Shown piece after piece: positions 21,930 through 33,818 of a DNA stretch of 64,000 nt. The notes beneath the pieces are model-generated. The model was given only the letters and a program-made list of their open reading frames with translations, ran no database searches and was not told the DNA's origin. The position numbers and the translations under genes were made by a program. The DNA comes from Saururus chinensis (Eukaryota > Streptophyta > Magnoliopsida > Piperales > Saururaceae). Within the stretch, counting starts at the first letter, position 1; each line of letters begins with the position of its first letter. The stretch spans positions 19,471,893 through 19,535,892 of the forward strand of contig CP141149.1 in NCBI GenBank assembly GCA_035235625.1, in the 5' to 3' direction.

Positions 21930-22435
21930 TATTAGCGACGCCTATAAGCGTTGCTAATAATAATATAAGCGTTGCTAATGACTATTAGCGACGCTTATAA
22001 ACCGTCGCTAAAAACTGAGTTGCTATTGATTATTAGCGACGCTTATGGAAAACGTCACTAATAGTGCACATTAGCGACAGTTATACATACATCGCTACTA
22101 ATTTTAATATTAGCGACGCATCCGAAACCGAAAGCATCGCTAATAGTATAATTATTAGCGACGTATAATAATAAAGCATCGCTAATACTTGCTTATTAGC
22201 GACGCTTTTCTATACGTCGCTAATATAAAAATTTATGTAAAAAAAATATATTATAACTTATTAGCAACGCTTTATAAGCGTCGCTAATTTTTTTAAAACC
22301 TCGTTAATAATTTTTTTTTTTAAAAATAATTTTATGTATTAGCGATGCTTTGTTAAGCGTCGCTAATACTTTGTAAAATTTTTAAAAAATAAAAAGTCTT
22401 TAGCGACGCTTATAAAAGCGTTGCTAATAGCTTTA
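21930..22435. repeat. Left subterminal repeat array of the CACTA element
   Basis: About a dozen and a half TTAGCGACGC or GCGTCGCTAAT motifs in both orientations, mostly paired as short hairpins (a motif, 3-12 bases, then its complement). Likely transposase-binding sites by analogy with En/Spm; not shown. Confidence 0.85.
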
Positions 22436-22449
22436 GAAAAATTTTAAAA

Positions 22450-22913
22450 AAACCGGCACTGGAATCTGGCGGAAGTGCTGAATCCGGCGCCGGTGGGAGG
22501 TTGGGGCATGGGGGGTGTGGTGACCAGGGAGACGAGAGGGGGACTCTGGGAGAGGGAGGAGGTGGGGTGGGTGAGTGGGATCCACCGGAATCCAGTGCTC
22601 CCTCCTCTCCCTCCGGTGAGTGCAAGGGGAATGGGGCGGGAGGGGGGTGAAGGAGAAGGGGAGTGGGAGGGCCGGCCACCCCCTCTCTCCCCCGGGTCCA
22701 CCCACCTCTGGTGAGAAGGGGGAGTGGGAGGAAGCGGGGTGGCCGGCCGCCCCCTCTCTCTCCCCTTGGTCCGCCCCCTTCCTCTGGTTCCAGAGGAGGG
22801 GAAGGAGGTGGGGCGGACCTGGGGGAGAGATGGGAAAGAGGAGGCCGGAGAGAGAGGGCCGGATTTTGGGTCCCCGCTGGAATCCGGCCCCTCATAGTCC
22901 CGGCCTCCCTCGC
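22450..22913. other. GC-rich block inside the CACTA element
   Basis: Low-complexity GGGGAGG/CCTCCCC-type sequence, open in many frames on both strands because stop codons are rare at this composition. I call no gene. The truncated relative at 8985-9300 has a similar block in the equivalent place, so it is part of the element. A second GC-rich block is at 24018-24360. Confidence 0.6.
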
Positions 22914-24017
22914 TGTAACGACCCAACCCGAGCTGGGCCCACAATGTCACTAATATAAAATTTTCTTTTCCTTGTGCCAGAAATCATCATCTGTGTGCTA
23001 GAGGTACAATGTTCATCTACGTACTACGGAGCTTCAAAGCTTGTACGTAGACTTAGGTTGTAACGAATGCATACACACAACAAAGCTTCATAGTTCATCG
23101 TGTGTAAAACAGAATAAAACATATATTTATAATTAATTTGGATCGGGCCAACGTTGTCTTGCTGTTGGTTACCTACGTACGTATTAGATATTATTCCAAC
23201 ACGATCGGATCCAAACGTAGTTTTGCCTAACAGCTACTACATACATCAGACATCACAAAATCATATAAAGTTAAAATACATATATATTGGTATTTATAAA
23301 AATTCATCATATATCGGAGTCAAGCGAAAATTAATAAGCCAAAAACGTACATCTCACTCTACCACAGATCGGGATCATAATCACACATACACGTCTTGCT
23401 CTATCATTGAGCCGAGACCGAAAGTATAATTTACACGTCTTGCTCTGTCCTAGAGCGAGACCACACACATCATGGCATATAAGCGTACATTGTGGCATAT
23501 AAATCACACATCATGGCATATAGGCACACAACATGATATATAGACATACAACATGGCATATAGGCACACAACATGACATATAGGCACATAGCACAACAAA
23601 GATATAAATCGTAGCACATCATAACTTAGCACATGTTGTTCTATAATTACAACTTTACTTCCATCATAACTCGTATGGTATTAGTATCTACGGACAAAAC
23701 CCCATCTTGCTCCAGGTCTCTTTTTCTCATTCCGGTGTTCGGGCAGGGCCTCCCTTAGTCTTAGGGCATTTCCTCCTTATAAGATCGTCAGCTTAGAAAA
23801 TAGAACCCACCATCATGTAGAATACCTTCGATTTAGTCAATAACGCCTCTTGAATCGACTAAATCAAAGTTAGGATGGCTAGAAACAGAGAAAACGAAGT
23901 TGGTCGGTATGGGTAGAGCCTCTCCTTGTCTTTGGGTGTTTTCTCTTCATACGATCGCCAACTCAGAAAACGGAACCCTCCATCGCGTAGAACATACTCG
24001 ATTTAGTCAAGAACGCC
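22914..24017. mobile_element. LTR-like insertion within the CACTA element
   Basis: Starts TGTAACGACCCAACCC, an LTR-type start, right at the edge of the GC-rich block. Its segment 23140-23233 (GGATCGGGCCAAC ... CCTACGTAC ... GATCGGATC) matches 34246-34347, which also follows a TGTCACGACCC start. A direct duplication of about 120 bp lies at about 23745-23865 and 23900-24018. I could not find the matching 3' end or a target duplication, so the right boundary is a guess. Confidence 0.45.
23470..23595. repeat. Short tandem repeat CATGGCATATAGGCACACAA, about 6 copies
   Basis: An imperfect array of about 20 bp per unit inside the LTR-like insertion. Non-coding. Confidence 0.75.
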
Positions 24018-24584
24018 TCTGAGCCGGGACGGTGGGGCGGAGGTGGCTTTGGCGGGGGGGGATTCCAGGGTAAAGAGGGAACCTTTAAGGGGGAGGGAGG
24101 AGGGGGCCAAGAGGAGGATTCGGCGCAGAGGGGGAGGCTGCGGCGGCGGGTTGGAGCAGGAGGACGAGGAGGCGATGGGGCAGAGCCAGAGGAGGAGGCG
24201 ATGGGGCAGAGCCAGAGGAGGAGGCGACGGGAGGCAGAGTCGGAGCTGGCCGGGGGGAAGAGATAACAGAAACAAGGGGGACAGGATAAATACCGCGTGG
24301 GTGAAATTCCGCCCACACGGTAATTTACTTCGGCCGGGCGGGCGAAATTTAGCCCACGCGGGTAAATGAAAAAAAAGTGCTAATTTATGCATCGCTAAAA
24401 TATGCTAGTTTGTGAAGTTTTCCTCGCAACGTCGCAATCGGTAATGTATTTGCAACGCTTGTATCTAAGCGTCGCAAATAACGTTTAATTTTACGATGTT
24501 TCACTTATTCTGTCGCAATTAAGGCATATATTTGCGACACTTATAAGCGTAGCAAATACTATTTTTTAAAAATAAAATCCCTCT

Positions 24585-26060
24585 GCTCTCTTTCTCTCCT
24601 CCCTTTCTCTCTCTCCTCTCTCTTCCCCCCTCTCTCTATCCTCCCTCTCCTCTCTCTCCTCTCCCTCTCCCCTCTCTTCTCTCTCTCCTCCCTCTCCCGT
24701 CTCCTCTCTCTCTCCTCCCTTTCCCCTCTCTCTCTCTTCACCTTCCTCTCTCTCTCTCTCTCCTCCTTCTCCCCTCTCCTCCCTCTCCCCTCTTTCTCCT
24801 CCCTTCCCCCTCTCTCTCTCCACCTTCCTCTCTCTCCTCCCTCTCCCCTCCCTCTCCTCTCCTCCTTCTCTCCCGCTTTCTCTATTTTTATATTTTTTAT
24901 TTAAAAAAAATAAAAGAGTATTAGCGACGTATATGCATATACGTCGCTAATAGAGTTAAGTAGTAGCAACGTATAGCCTATAAGTCGTTAATACTCAAGT
25001 GTATTAGCAACATATCATATATACGTCGCTAATACTCTTTTATTTTTATTTTTTTTAATTTTATAAAAATAAATAACAAGTAAAAAAATATAAATAATAT
25101 TTTATCTCTCTCCTCCCTCTCTCCCCTCTCTCTCACCTCTCTCTCTCCTCCCTCTCCCCTCTCTCTCCTCCCTCTCTCCCCTCTCTCCTCCCTCTCCCCT
25201 CTCCTTCTCTCTCTCCTCCCTTTCCCCTCTCTCTCTCCACCTTCCTCTCTCTCCTCCCTCTCCCTCTCTCTCTCCTCTCTCTCCTTCCTCTCTTTCTCTC
25301 CTCCCTTTCCCCTCCCTCTCTCTCCTCCCTCTCCCCTCCCTCTCCTCTCCTCCTCTCCCGCTCTCTCTATTTTTATATTTTTTATTAAAAAAATAAAAGA
25401 GTATTAGCGACGTATACGCATATACGTCGCTAATAGAGTTAAGTAGTAGCGACGTATAGCCTATACGTCGCTAATACTCTTTTATTTTATTTTTTTATTT
25501 AGTTTATAAAAATAAATAACAAAAAAAATATAAATAATAGTTTATCTCTCTCCCCTCTCTCTCTCCTCCCTCTCCCCTCTCTCTCCTCTCTCTCTCCTCC
25601 CTTTCCCCTCTCTCTCTCCACCTTCCTCTCTCTCTCTCTCTCCACCATCCTCTCTCTCCTCCCCTCTCTCTCTCCTCCCTCTCCCCTCCCTCTCCTCCCT
25701 CTCTCTTTCCTCCTTCTCTCCCGCTCTCTTTATTTTTATATTTTTTATTTAAAAAAATAAAAAAAAATAAAAGGGTATTACCGACATATAGTCATATATG
25801 TCGCTCATACTTAAAGGAATTAGCGACATATATGCCTATACATCACAAATACTCTTTTATTTTATTATTTTATTAATTTTATAAAAATATATAACAAATA
25901 AAAAAAATATAAATAATATTTTATCTCTCTCCCCTCTCTCTCTCCTCCCTCTCCCCTCTCTCCCCTCTATCTCTCCTCCCTCTCCCCTCTCTCTCCTCCC
26001 TTTCCCTTCTCTCTCCTCCACTCTCTCTCTCTTAATGCACTCTCTTCACTCTCTCTTTTA
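24585..26060. repeat. Alternating CT-rich tracts and hairpin modules
   Basis: Pyrimidine tracts (about 24588-24880, 25106-25370, 25546-25735 and 25926-26060) alternate with AT-rich modules (24881-25105, 25371-25545, 25736-25925). Each module holds an inverted pair around ATTAGCGACGTAT / ATACGTCGCTAAT and the same AAATAAATAACAA spacer. So a unit of roughly 370-510 bp is repeated three times. The Arg/Glu-rich frames opposite the CT tracts are composition artefacts. Confidence 0.8.
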
Positions 26061-26676
26061 TTATAAATTATATTTTAAAATTAATAATAAAATTTAACAA
26101 ATAAATATATTATATATAAATAGTGAATTATTAACACTAGCTTTTATGGAAAACTTAATATTTATTTATTGTATATACAAATAGTAAATATTGAATAAAA
26201 TATATTATATTTAGAAAGTTTATTATAAATGTTTTAATATTTATTTATTAAATAAAATTAATTAATAAATCTATTAGCGAAGTTTGTGAATGAACGTTGC
26301 TATTAGATATAGTATTTGTGACGCTTATTTCAAAGCGTCGTTACTAATTAAAAATTTATATTTTTTTTATTTTTAATTCAATACTATTAGGGACGCTTTT
26401 GTAAGCGTTGTTAATAGTTATATATATATATATATATATATTAAATATGTATCTTTTAACGACAGTTATATAAAACGTCGCAAATAGAGGGATTATTAGC
26501 GACGCTTATTATAGGGCGTCACTAATATATAACTATTAGCGACGCATATGAAAATGCATCGCTAATAGTTTATTTTTTTGCGACGAAAAAAAAAGCGTTG
26601 CAAATAATTATTTTTAGCAACGCTTAAATAAGCGTCGCTAATATATGCATCGCTAATGCTCTATTTTGTTGTAGTA

Positions 26677-28211
26677 AATAGTAGAAAGACTCACTTGTCG
26701 TGAACGTAAGCACTTTGCCGAATCATGTAAATTTTTGTATCTTGTTGCATTTATTTTTTATACTTTATATTTAGATTGTGTTATTGTCGAAATTCTTATG
26801 TGAATTTTCTAAACTTGAGGTTATTTTGCAATTCTTTTGTATTATTTTTTGTTAATAATTCTTCAATAAATTGAAAGCAACCTCTAAACTCATTACTTCC
26901 TCTGATATTATGATTCCCAATCTTGAATATGAAGCACGGGATTCTACAAAGAATATCATTCTTATTTAAATCATGTCACTTCATTAGCTGATAATTCTTA
27001 AATCAATCTGAACGCAAAATTAACATGTTGCTTGAATCCTTCCTGGTCAGTCATCATCTCACCTCATGTTAATTTTTGTGAAAACACATTGCCCATGGCA
27101 GATGTTTCCAACTAGAAGACATCGGCTCTTGCCAATAAGCATGATGCGAGTTGGCTACTCCATCTCCTATGGCCTCCTTCCCCAAATGGAGTAATGTCAA
27201 CATGATCAATCATTTGCACAAAAGCATTTTCTATACTCCCCCTGTTGAAAGCATTTTCTATACTCCCTATTCCCTATTGATAAAGCGCTCAACATAAGGA
27301 ACCCTTTTTTCGATGAACGGATCCCATAAGTTTCTTATGCTGGGCGCTTTGTAGCATAGAAAATGCACTCTTCTATATCTCCGCTAGGTGATTCATCTCC
27401 AATTTCTTCACCAATTGTACCCTACCTTCATATCTACCGGTCAACTGATCATCCAATCCTCACCAAACACCAGAGCCAGCGCAGATAGCTGCAATCAAAA
27501 GCACTCCTTGCAATTTAACTGCCTGATCCATATTACATGTGGGAATTCACGAGTGTGTGTAACTATACATAATCAGTGGGTCTGGAATGAGATCTATGAA
27601 AAACTGTTTATAGACAAGATACTCATGTCATAGATTCTTCAAACACACACTGAGTATATGCCCAATCTGGTCAGACTTGCTGTGGTGAGCATCACCCGTA
27701 GTGCACCACAAATCTAACAAAGAAGGTTCTTCGCTTCATCTCGGAGCAAATTGCCAAGAAAAGACAATGCACATAGTGCAACAATATTTGCTTTAAAGTC
27801 AGCAGGAGCCTCGGCCATGATTTCTCTTCTTGTGATCTCGGCATATTCTTAATTTCGCTTTACTGCTCTGTACTGACACGATTATGCATTATTTCCAACA
27901 GTTGATCCATCTAAGAATGTTGTTGGCTACAAACAAATGACAAGACTAACAATAAACTGATGGCAACATTGAGAGGCGCAAAGTCATGTGGAGAAGAAAT
28001 ACACACACGAAGAAGGCTAGCTTGGACAGGCGCGTGTTATTCCTTCTGCACCATCAAGTCTCATGATGTTATTTCACTGTCACAATTTACATCATCCACC
28101 ATCAAAACGAATGTACTACATGAATCTCATTCATTAAGCACAATAGAGCATCAAATAGAATCAACCATAAATCTAAGAATAGAATAACAAAGTCACCATC
28201 GCTAGTCTCAC
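26677..28211. other. Unassigned stretch between CACTA element and tandem duplication
   Basis: No gene I can support. The minus strand near 27900-27750 reads short peptide-like pieces (one contains MAEAPADFKANIVALCALSF) but is closed by stops and matches no family I recognise. It may be retroelement gag debris. Confidence 0.3.
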
Positions 28212-28990
28212 GTGTAAAGCAAAACTCTTGATCGAAATTATAGCTACTAATCTCCATAATGGATGTGATTTTGGGGAGAGTAAATGAATACTTAGGAGGA
28301 GAGAAATATTACCTAAAAACCATAACTAGTTATTTCATAAAAATTCAGTATATCATCATGCTATGGAAATAATTTTAAAACACATATGTATGTAAAATCA
28401 TTTTCTTGTGTAAATCAAATTATTCATAAATTTTTAAATTGATTCTTTCGTTCATTATAAGTTGTTCATTGTATTTTAATCAGCTGAAATAATACTGTGG
28501 TAACTTGAGCTATAACAAAACCATGGTCGTAAGCTATGAAGTTCTACAATTAATGTATATTATGCACTTATTACTTTTTCATTAATAATGATCATAATTA
28601 TGTAATTGTCCATTTTCCCTATGAGATTTACTGCATTGTGTCTTAACTGTAAATCTAAGCTGTTTTGGTAGCTATCATGATGCAGAGTGGGATGGAGAAG
28701 AGCGGGGGCTTGAGCGAGCTGGAGCAGAGCATGACAGAGTGTTAAAACTTAGACAAAGTCAAATGGTCAAGGGTACCTTGTAATTTTTATTTAATATATG
28801 GGCATTTTAGGTAATCTTATATCATCTTCTTCAACCCATCGTATGATGGTATGGTTTTTTTTGTAGCTACAATAAAGAAAACACAAAAAAAGTGTTTCAA
28901 CCCTTTTCTCTCATCTTTTCGATTAAAAAGTTTATATTTTGTATTTTTTTTTCTTTAACCATCTATTCCGACAAATTTAGTAGCTATGGC

Positions 28991-29338
28991 TCTAATGTCC
29001 CTAATTTTTCTTCAATTTTGAGACTTTTTTGATATTTTTTGATAGAGAAATTTGATACTTCCGCATATTTATTTTTTATGTTTCACCTAATATTTGAACT
29101 CGTAGAGTCAGATGTGGAGCTTAGTTGTAGGTCGTGAGCCTCGACGCACCACATATGCTTTTGTCATGAAAAAAGAAGAACGAAGAGACAAGAAAATGAG
29201 AACCCCCTCCCCCCCACTCTTCTCCTTTGTTCCCTAAGCCAGATTCTCCCTTCTCTCCATTTGAGGCTAGCTGCTGGCCACCATCTAGGAGGCCATCTCA
29301 TTGCAGTCAAACGCGGGCATGCATGGCTGCCACCTTAT
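28991..29338 (-). mobile_element. Family-A LTR unit, end fragment (duplicated copy)
   Basis: Matches the complement of the right end of the unit at 35839-40371 (TACTTCCGCATATTTATTTT and the CTCGTAGAGTC-GGTGTGG block). It is cut off by the tandem duplication at 29338. The longer copy is 30233-32845. Confidence 0.65.
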
Positions 29339-29836
29339 GTGTAAAGCAAAACTCTTGAACAAAATTAGATACTAATCTCCAAAATGGATGTGATTTTGGG
29401 GAGAGTAAATGAATACTTAGGAGGAGAGAAATATTACCTAAAAAACATAACTAGTTATTTCATAAAAATTCAGTATATTATCATGCTATGGAAATCATTG
29501 TAAAACACATATGTATGTAAAATCGTTGTAAAACACATATGTATGCAAAATCATTTTCTTGTGTAAATCAAATTATTCATAAATTTTAAATTGATTCTTT
29601 TGTTCATTATAAGTTGTTTATTGTATTTTAATCAGTTGAAATAATACTGTGGTAACTTGAGCTATAACAAAACCATGATGGTAAACTATGAAGTTCTACA
29701 ATTAATGTATATTATGCACTTATTACTTTTTCATTAATAGTGATCAAATTATGTAATTGTCTATTTTCCCTGTGAGATTTACTGTATTGTGTCATAATTG
29801 TAAAACTAAGCTATTTTGGTAGCTATCATGATGCAG

Positions 29837-29983
29837 AGTGGGATGGAGAAGAGCGGGGGCTTGTGCGAGCTGGAGCAAAGCACAAAGTGGGATGGAGAAG
29901 AGTGGGGGCTTGGGCAAGCTGGAGCAGAGCACAAAGTGGGATGGAGAAGAGTGGGGGCTTATGCAAGCTGGAGAAGAGCACAA
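29837..29983. repeat. 49-bp tandem repeat, 3 copies
   Basis: AGTGGGATGGAGAAGAG starts at 29837, 29886 and 29935. The matching place in the first duplicate (about 28686) has one unit, so the expansion came after the larger duplication or was lost there. Confidence 0.85.
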
Positions 29984-30232
29984 CAGAGTGTTAAAACTTA
30001 GACAAAGTCAAATGGTCAAGGGTACCGTGTAATTTTTATTTAAAGTATGGGCATTTTAGGTAATCTTATATCATCTTCTTATACCCATCGTATGATGGTT
30101 TTTTGTATAGCTACAATAAAGAAAATGAAAAAAGAGTGTTTCAGCCCATTTCTCTCATCTTTTTGATTAAAAAGTTTATATTTTGTATTTTTTTCTTTAC
30201 CCATCTATTCCAACAAATTTAGTAGCTATGGT

Positions 30233-32845
30233 TCTAATGTCCCTAATTTTTCTTCAATTTTTGAAACTTTTTTGATATTTTTTGCTCATTTTTTGATAGA
30301 GAAATTTGATACTTCCGCGTATTTATTTTTTATATTTCACCTAGTATTTGAACCCGTAGAGTTAGGTGTGGAGCTTAGTCGCAGGTCGTGAGCCTTGACG
30401 CACCACATATGCTTTTGACGTGAAAAAAGAAGAAAAAAAGAAAAATGAAGAGGAAAGAAAATGAGATAGAGGGAAAAAAAAAGAGAAAAGAAATGAAAGA
30501 AAAAAACCTAGATAAGATAGGGTGCAAGAATGGCCATATTTTTTGTAGACCCCCCCTCTCCTTTGTCTCCTAAGCCGGATGCTCCCTTATCTCTATTTGA
30601 GGCTAACTGCTGGCTATCTAGGAGGCCAGCTCATTGTGGTCAAATGCGGGCATGGCTGCCACCTTACACTGGCTTTGGTCACTCTGTGCCCCTTTGCTCC
30701 AACCCACTTGTTGCTTAGACCCTTCACCCTCTGCCATGCCTGATGCAGAACCGCTCACACCAATGGTTTTTGTTGTGGAGGGCAATTGACAATGTTACCA
30801 CCTCTGCTGGCCATGGCCTCCTGGTTGCCCTTTTGGGCTTTACCTCCATTGTCCTCTCTCTCTCTCTCTCTCTGCCCCTCATATTTCCCCTTGAAGAGCA
30901 TGTGTAGGTTGTCGTGTGTGTGCTTCAAGGTATAGGTGCCTCTTTTTCACTGCTTAACTCTTGATTAGCTCTGCCACTGACTGGATTTGACCATTATAAC
31001 CTTCCTCCACCTCTTCCTCATCTTTTAGCCCCTAACCATGCCCTCCGCCTCTCTCAGTGGTAATCGATGATGCAAAATTGCCATGTTGGGTTGTCCACGA
31101 CCGATTTAGTGTCTTGCAACCGACTGAGTGCTTCTTGGTTATTGATTGAGCCCACCCCCATTTTTCAGTCACACACACTTTTTTTTTGGCATGGCCTTGC
31201 TCCTGGCTACCCCCAGTTTGCCGTCGTGGATTGTGGATTTTTCTGCATAGATTTCTATCAGCCCCCATATTGCCAAGATTACCTCTGCGTTCTATAAACC
31301 CTTGGGACGTCAACTTTCTCGATTAGGCTACACCTTTAGCCACCAACTCCCTTACTGACGCTGCCACCGTTGTGTGATTCCTATCGAACTCGTCGAGGTA
31401 GGGGACTTTAAACTTGTAATTTCATGATAGTATGCATTGAATGCTTATCTACATACAAGGATTATGTGATTAAAAGCTTTGGATGTTTAATAATGATTAA
31501 ATTCCATGATGGAAGAGGGAAAGATGATGAAATATTGTATGTTTGATTATGCATATGACATACATGTAAGCTATGAATATGTTTTATGTTTGTGGACCAT
31601 GTGTATGCTAGTTTGATGACTAAGGAATTAATTGGTAAGCTGAATTATGTGTTTGTGATTTATGTGATGGACAAGTGGATGTTAGATGGCTAAGTATGTG
31701 TGGTGGATGTGTTTGTGTATTGGACTGTAAGTTGTGACAAATGCGTTTTACATGGATTTTGAAATGGATTGGTATTAGTACATCGGATGTTGGAGGGTAT
31801 AAGTTTGATGGGCTAAAATTGGATTGAGTGGAATGTTGGAGCAATGTGAAGAAGGTTCGGGGGTTCAACATGCAAACTTAGGATTTTGAGTGTTTATGGG
31901 GGATTATAAGATAGCAAGATATGAAAGAATAATTATATAAATATAATGCACATATTATAAATTGGAATATAAGAACAATAATTAAGTAAGGTTTTAGGAA
32001 TGACTTGGGTTAGATCAAAGTGGTTTAGTTTGATGAATTTTGAGCAGGATTATTCGACATAAGGTGGATAGTGTGGAATGTACATGTTGGAATGTATGTT
32101 GAAGTAAGGTTGTGAGAATGATGGGTTAAGTGAAATATGCTTCCCTGATAGACTAGAGTTTAGAACATGCTTAGCTTTAGAATGGTTAGCTGAAGAATGC
32201 AAGTCTAAATGAGTTTTTGACATAATTGTATTTGAATAAATTATGTAAATTAAACTTGAATTGTAAACAACACTAATATGATAACTTTGTGAGTTTACCT
32301 TAGGGGTTTGACAAATTAAGTTCTGTATTTGAGCCAGTTGGTAATTAGTCGACAATGCATTTCTTATGTCTTGCTATAGTGTTATAATGCGAGATATTGT
32401 CTTAGTGTTGTATTTAGGCTCAAACGTTTAATGCCATGTTGAGAGCATTGTATGTTTTATCATTCTTGTCTTGGTACTGTATTTAAGCCCAAACACTTGA
32501 TGCTCTTTTGAGAGAATTGTAAGTTTCTGCCCATAGTCAGCATTATATGATTTTCTTCTTATAGATGACACTGTATGATTCTACCTATATGTGACACTCT
32601 AAGATTTTTACCCAAAAGAGGCATTGTATGCCCCCCTATATAGTGTGGACATTTGCATGCTTAGTTAAGTAATATCATGGATCTACTCTTACTTATTTAA
32701 TCATAAGCCCCATCAACATAGGTGTGCTTTACCTTCTTAAAAACCCATGGCTTCTAGTTGCTCCCAAGAGGTTAAGGTGATGCCCCAATGATATTCTTTT
32801 CCTTTGACACTTGAGCTGATTAAATTGTAATGAGTTCTTATCGCT
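30233..32845 (-). mobile_element. Family-A LTR unit, inverted and truncated
   Basis: Runs as the complement of 35839-40371. Matching landmarks are the CGTAGAGTTAGG block (30355), the GGTAGGGGACTTTAAACTTG block at about 31400 (complement of 38690-38725), the GAGCCAGTTGG region (32330), and the TTAAGGTGATGCCCCAATG block (32770; complement of 36955). Homology stops near 32845. No coding capacity was found. Confidence 0.7.
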
Positions 32846-33640
32846 CCTCGGGATTTTTGGAAACATATAAAAATTTCTTTTCAGAAAGATATCGGAGATT
32901 TCCCGGGCCTGCGATGGGAGCCACTCGCATTATGCGATAATATAATAATCATTTTCCAGGAACCACAGTCTGTGTACAAGCACACAAGAGAAAAATAATA
33001 AGGAGAGTTCTTACTCGTTTCAGTGTAGTTGAAATCCTTGAAATCACATTGATAAAACTCGGAGTAGGCCCTTCTACCTGCACACTAGGCTTCGTCGAGT
33101 CCTACAAAGTCTGGGGGTGGTGAGTATTTTAAAATACTTAGTAGGGGAGTTTATACAATCAGACATGAATAAACACATGGCAGTTTCATAGCACATATCG
33201 TATATAATATTTTTCATTAAAAATAGGGTGTGCCTCTCACCCAAAACCACCCCTAGAGCTTCTTCCTACGTATCGAAGATGCTACTAAGGTTTGCAAGCT
33301 CTCACAGCTCGCTACCAATGTCCTAGACATATATATATTAATAAGAATTTGCTGCGGATACAAAGCAGCGACCTCTTACTTTTCCACAAATCATCTCAAA
33401 ATATTTCGTGCTTGTAGATAGATGAGCCACCATGGGGCACTGGGATCTAGAGAGTAGAGAGTCTTCCCATGATACTCTCTACCCTAGCGCGCGTAGCCTT
33501 GATAGTTGCGTTCGTAGGTTCGTTATGCTCGTCTCACCGAGCTATATGAACCCATATAAAAACTCTCCAAATATCTACCTCTAAATAATTTAAAATAATT
33601 TAAAACTCACAAAATAGTTTTATTAGAGGCAAGAAATCAT
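32846..33640. other. Unassigned, probably retroelement-derived
   Basis: The opening (CTCCTCGGGATTTTTGGAAA) resembles the start of an LTR whose first bases are missing. It holds a gene-free stretch with a short tandem of tight inverted sequences near 33440-33500. No firm boundaries. Confidence 0.3.
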
Positions 33641-33818
33641 ACCGAAAATTTACGGTCGTTATGGTTCTAGATGTTGATATTAAGTGTAAGACTTTGAGTA
33701 AGAGTAAGGGGGTGTTTGGCAAACCATTTTAACTAGAAATAAAATGGATTAGTTTTAAAATTAATTTTTGAAAAGAAAAGCAAAAATGAAAGATGTTTGG
33801 TTCAAGTTTTAGTGCATG

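Larger units (their letters stand above)
21912..26676 (+). mobile_element. Non-autonomous CACTA (En/Spm-type) transposon, 4765 bp
   Basis: The left end reads CACTACAATAAAAAAG. The right end reads CTATTTTGTTGTAGTA, the inverted partner with the final G changed to A. AAT flanks it on both sides (21909-21911 and 26677-26679), the 3-bp target duplication expected for CACTA elements. Both ends carry dense subterminal copies of TTAGCGACGC and its complement (21930-22435 and 26270-26665), the usual place for transposase binding. No transposase frame is present, so it would need a helper element. The interior holds two GC-rich blocks, an LTR-like piece, and CT tracts alternating with hairpin modules. 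Confidence 0.9.
28212..30668. repeat. Direct tandem duplication of about 1.1-1.3 kb
   Basis: Copy 1 is 28212-29338 and copy 2 about 29339-30668, starting with the same GTGTAAAGCAAAACTCTTGA. Copy 2 is longer because it gained a short internal repeat near 29520 and two extra units of a 49-bp repeat. Each copy includes the same boundary (28991 and 30233) between unknown flank and the end of an inverted family-A LTR unit. Confidence 0.85.

Noticed and set aside
22410-22958. Long overlapping open frames on both strands (Pro/Gly/Arg-rich)
   Set aside because: They come from GC-rich low-complexity sequence with few stop codons inside the CACTA element. No domain, and several frames are open at once.
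24559-24823. Arg/Glu-rich open frames on the minus strand
   Set aside because: They are a direct reading of the CT-rich tract (GA on the other strand) and carry no information beyond composition.
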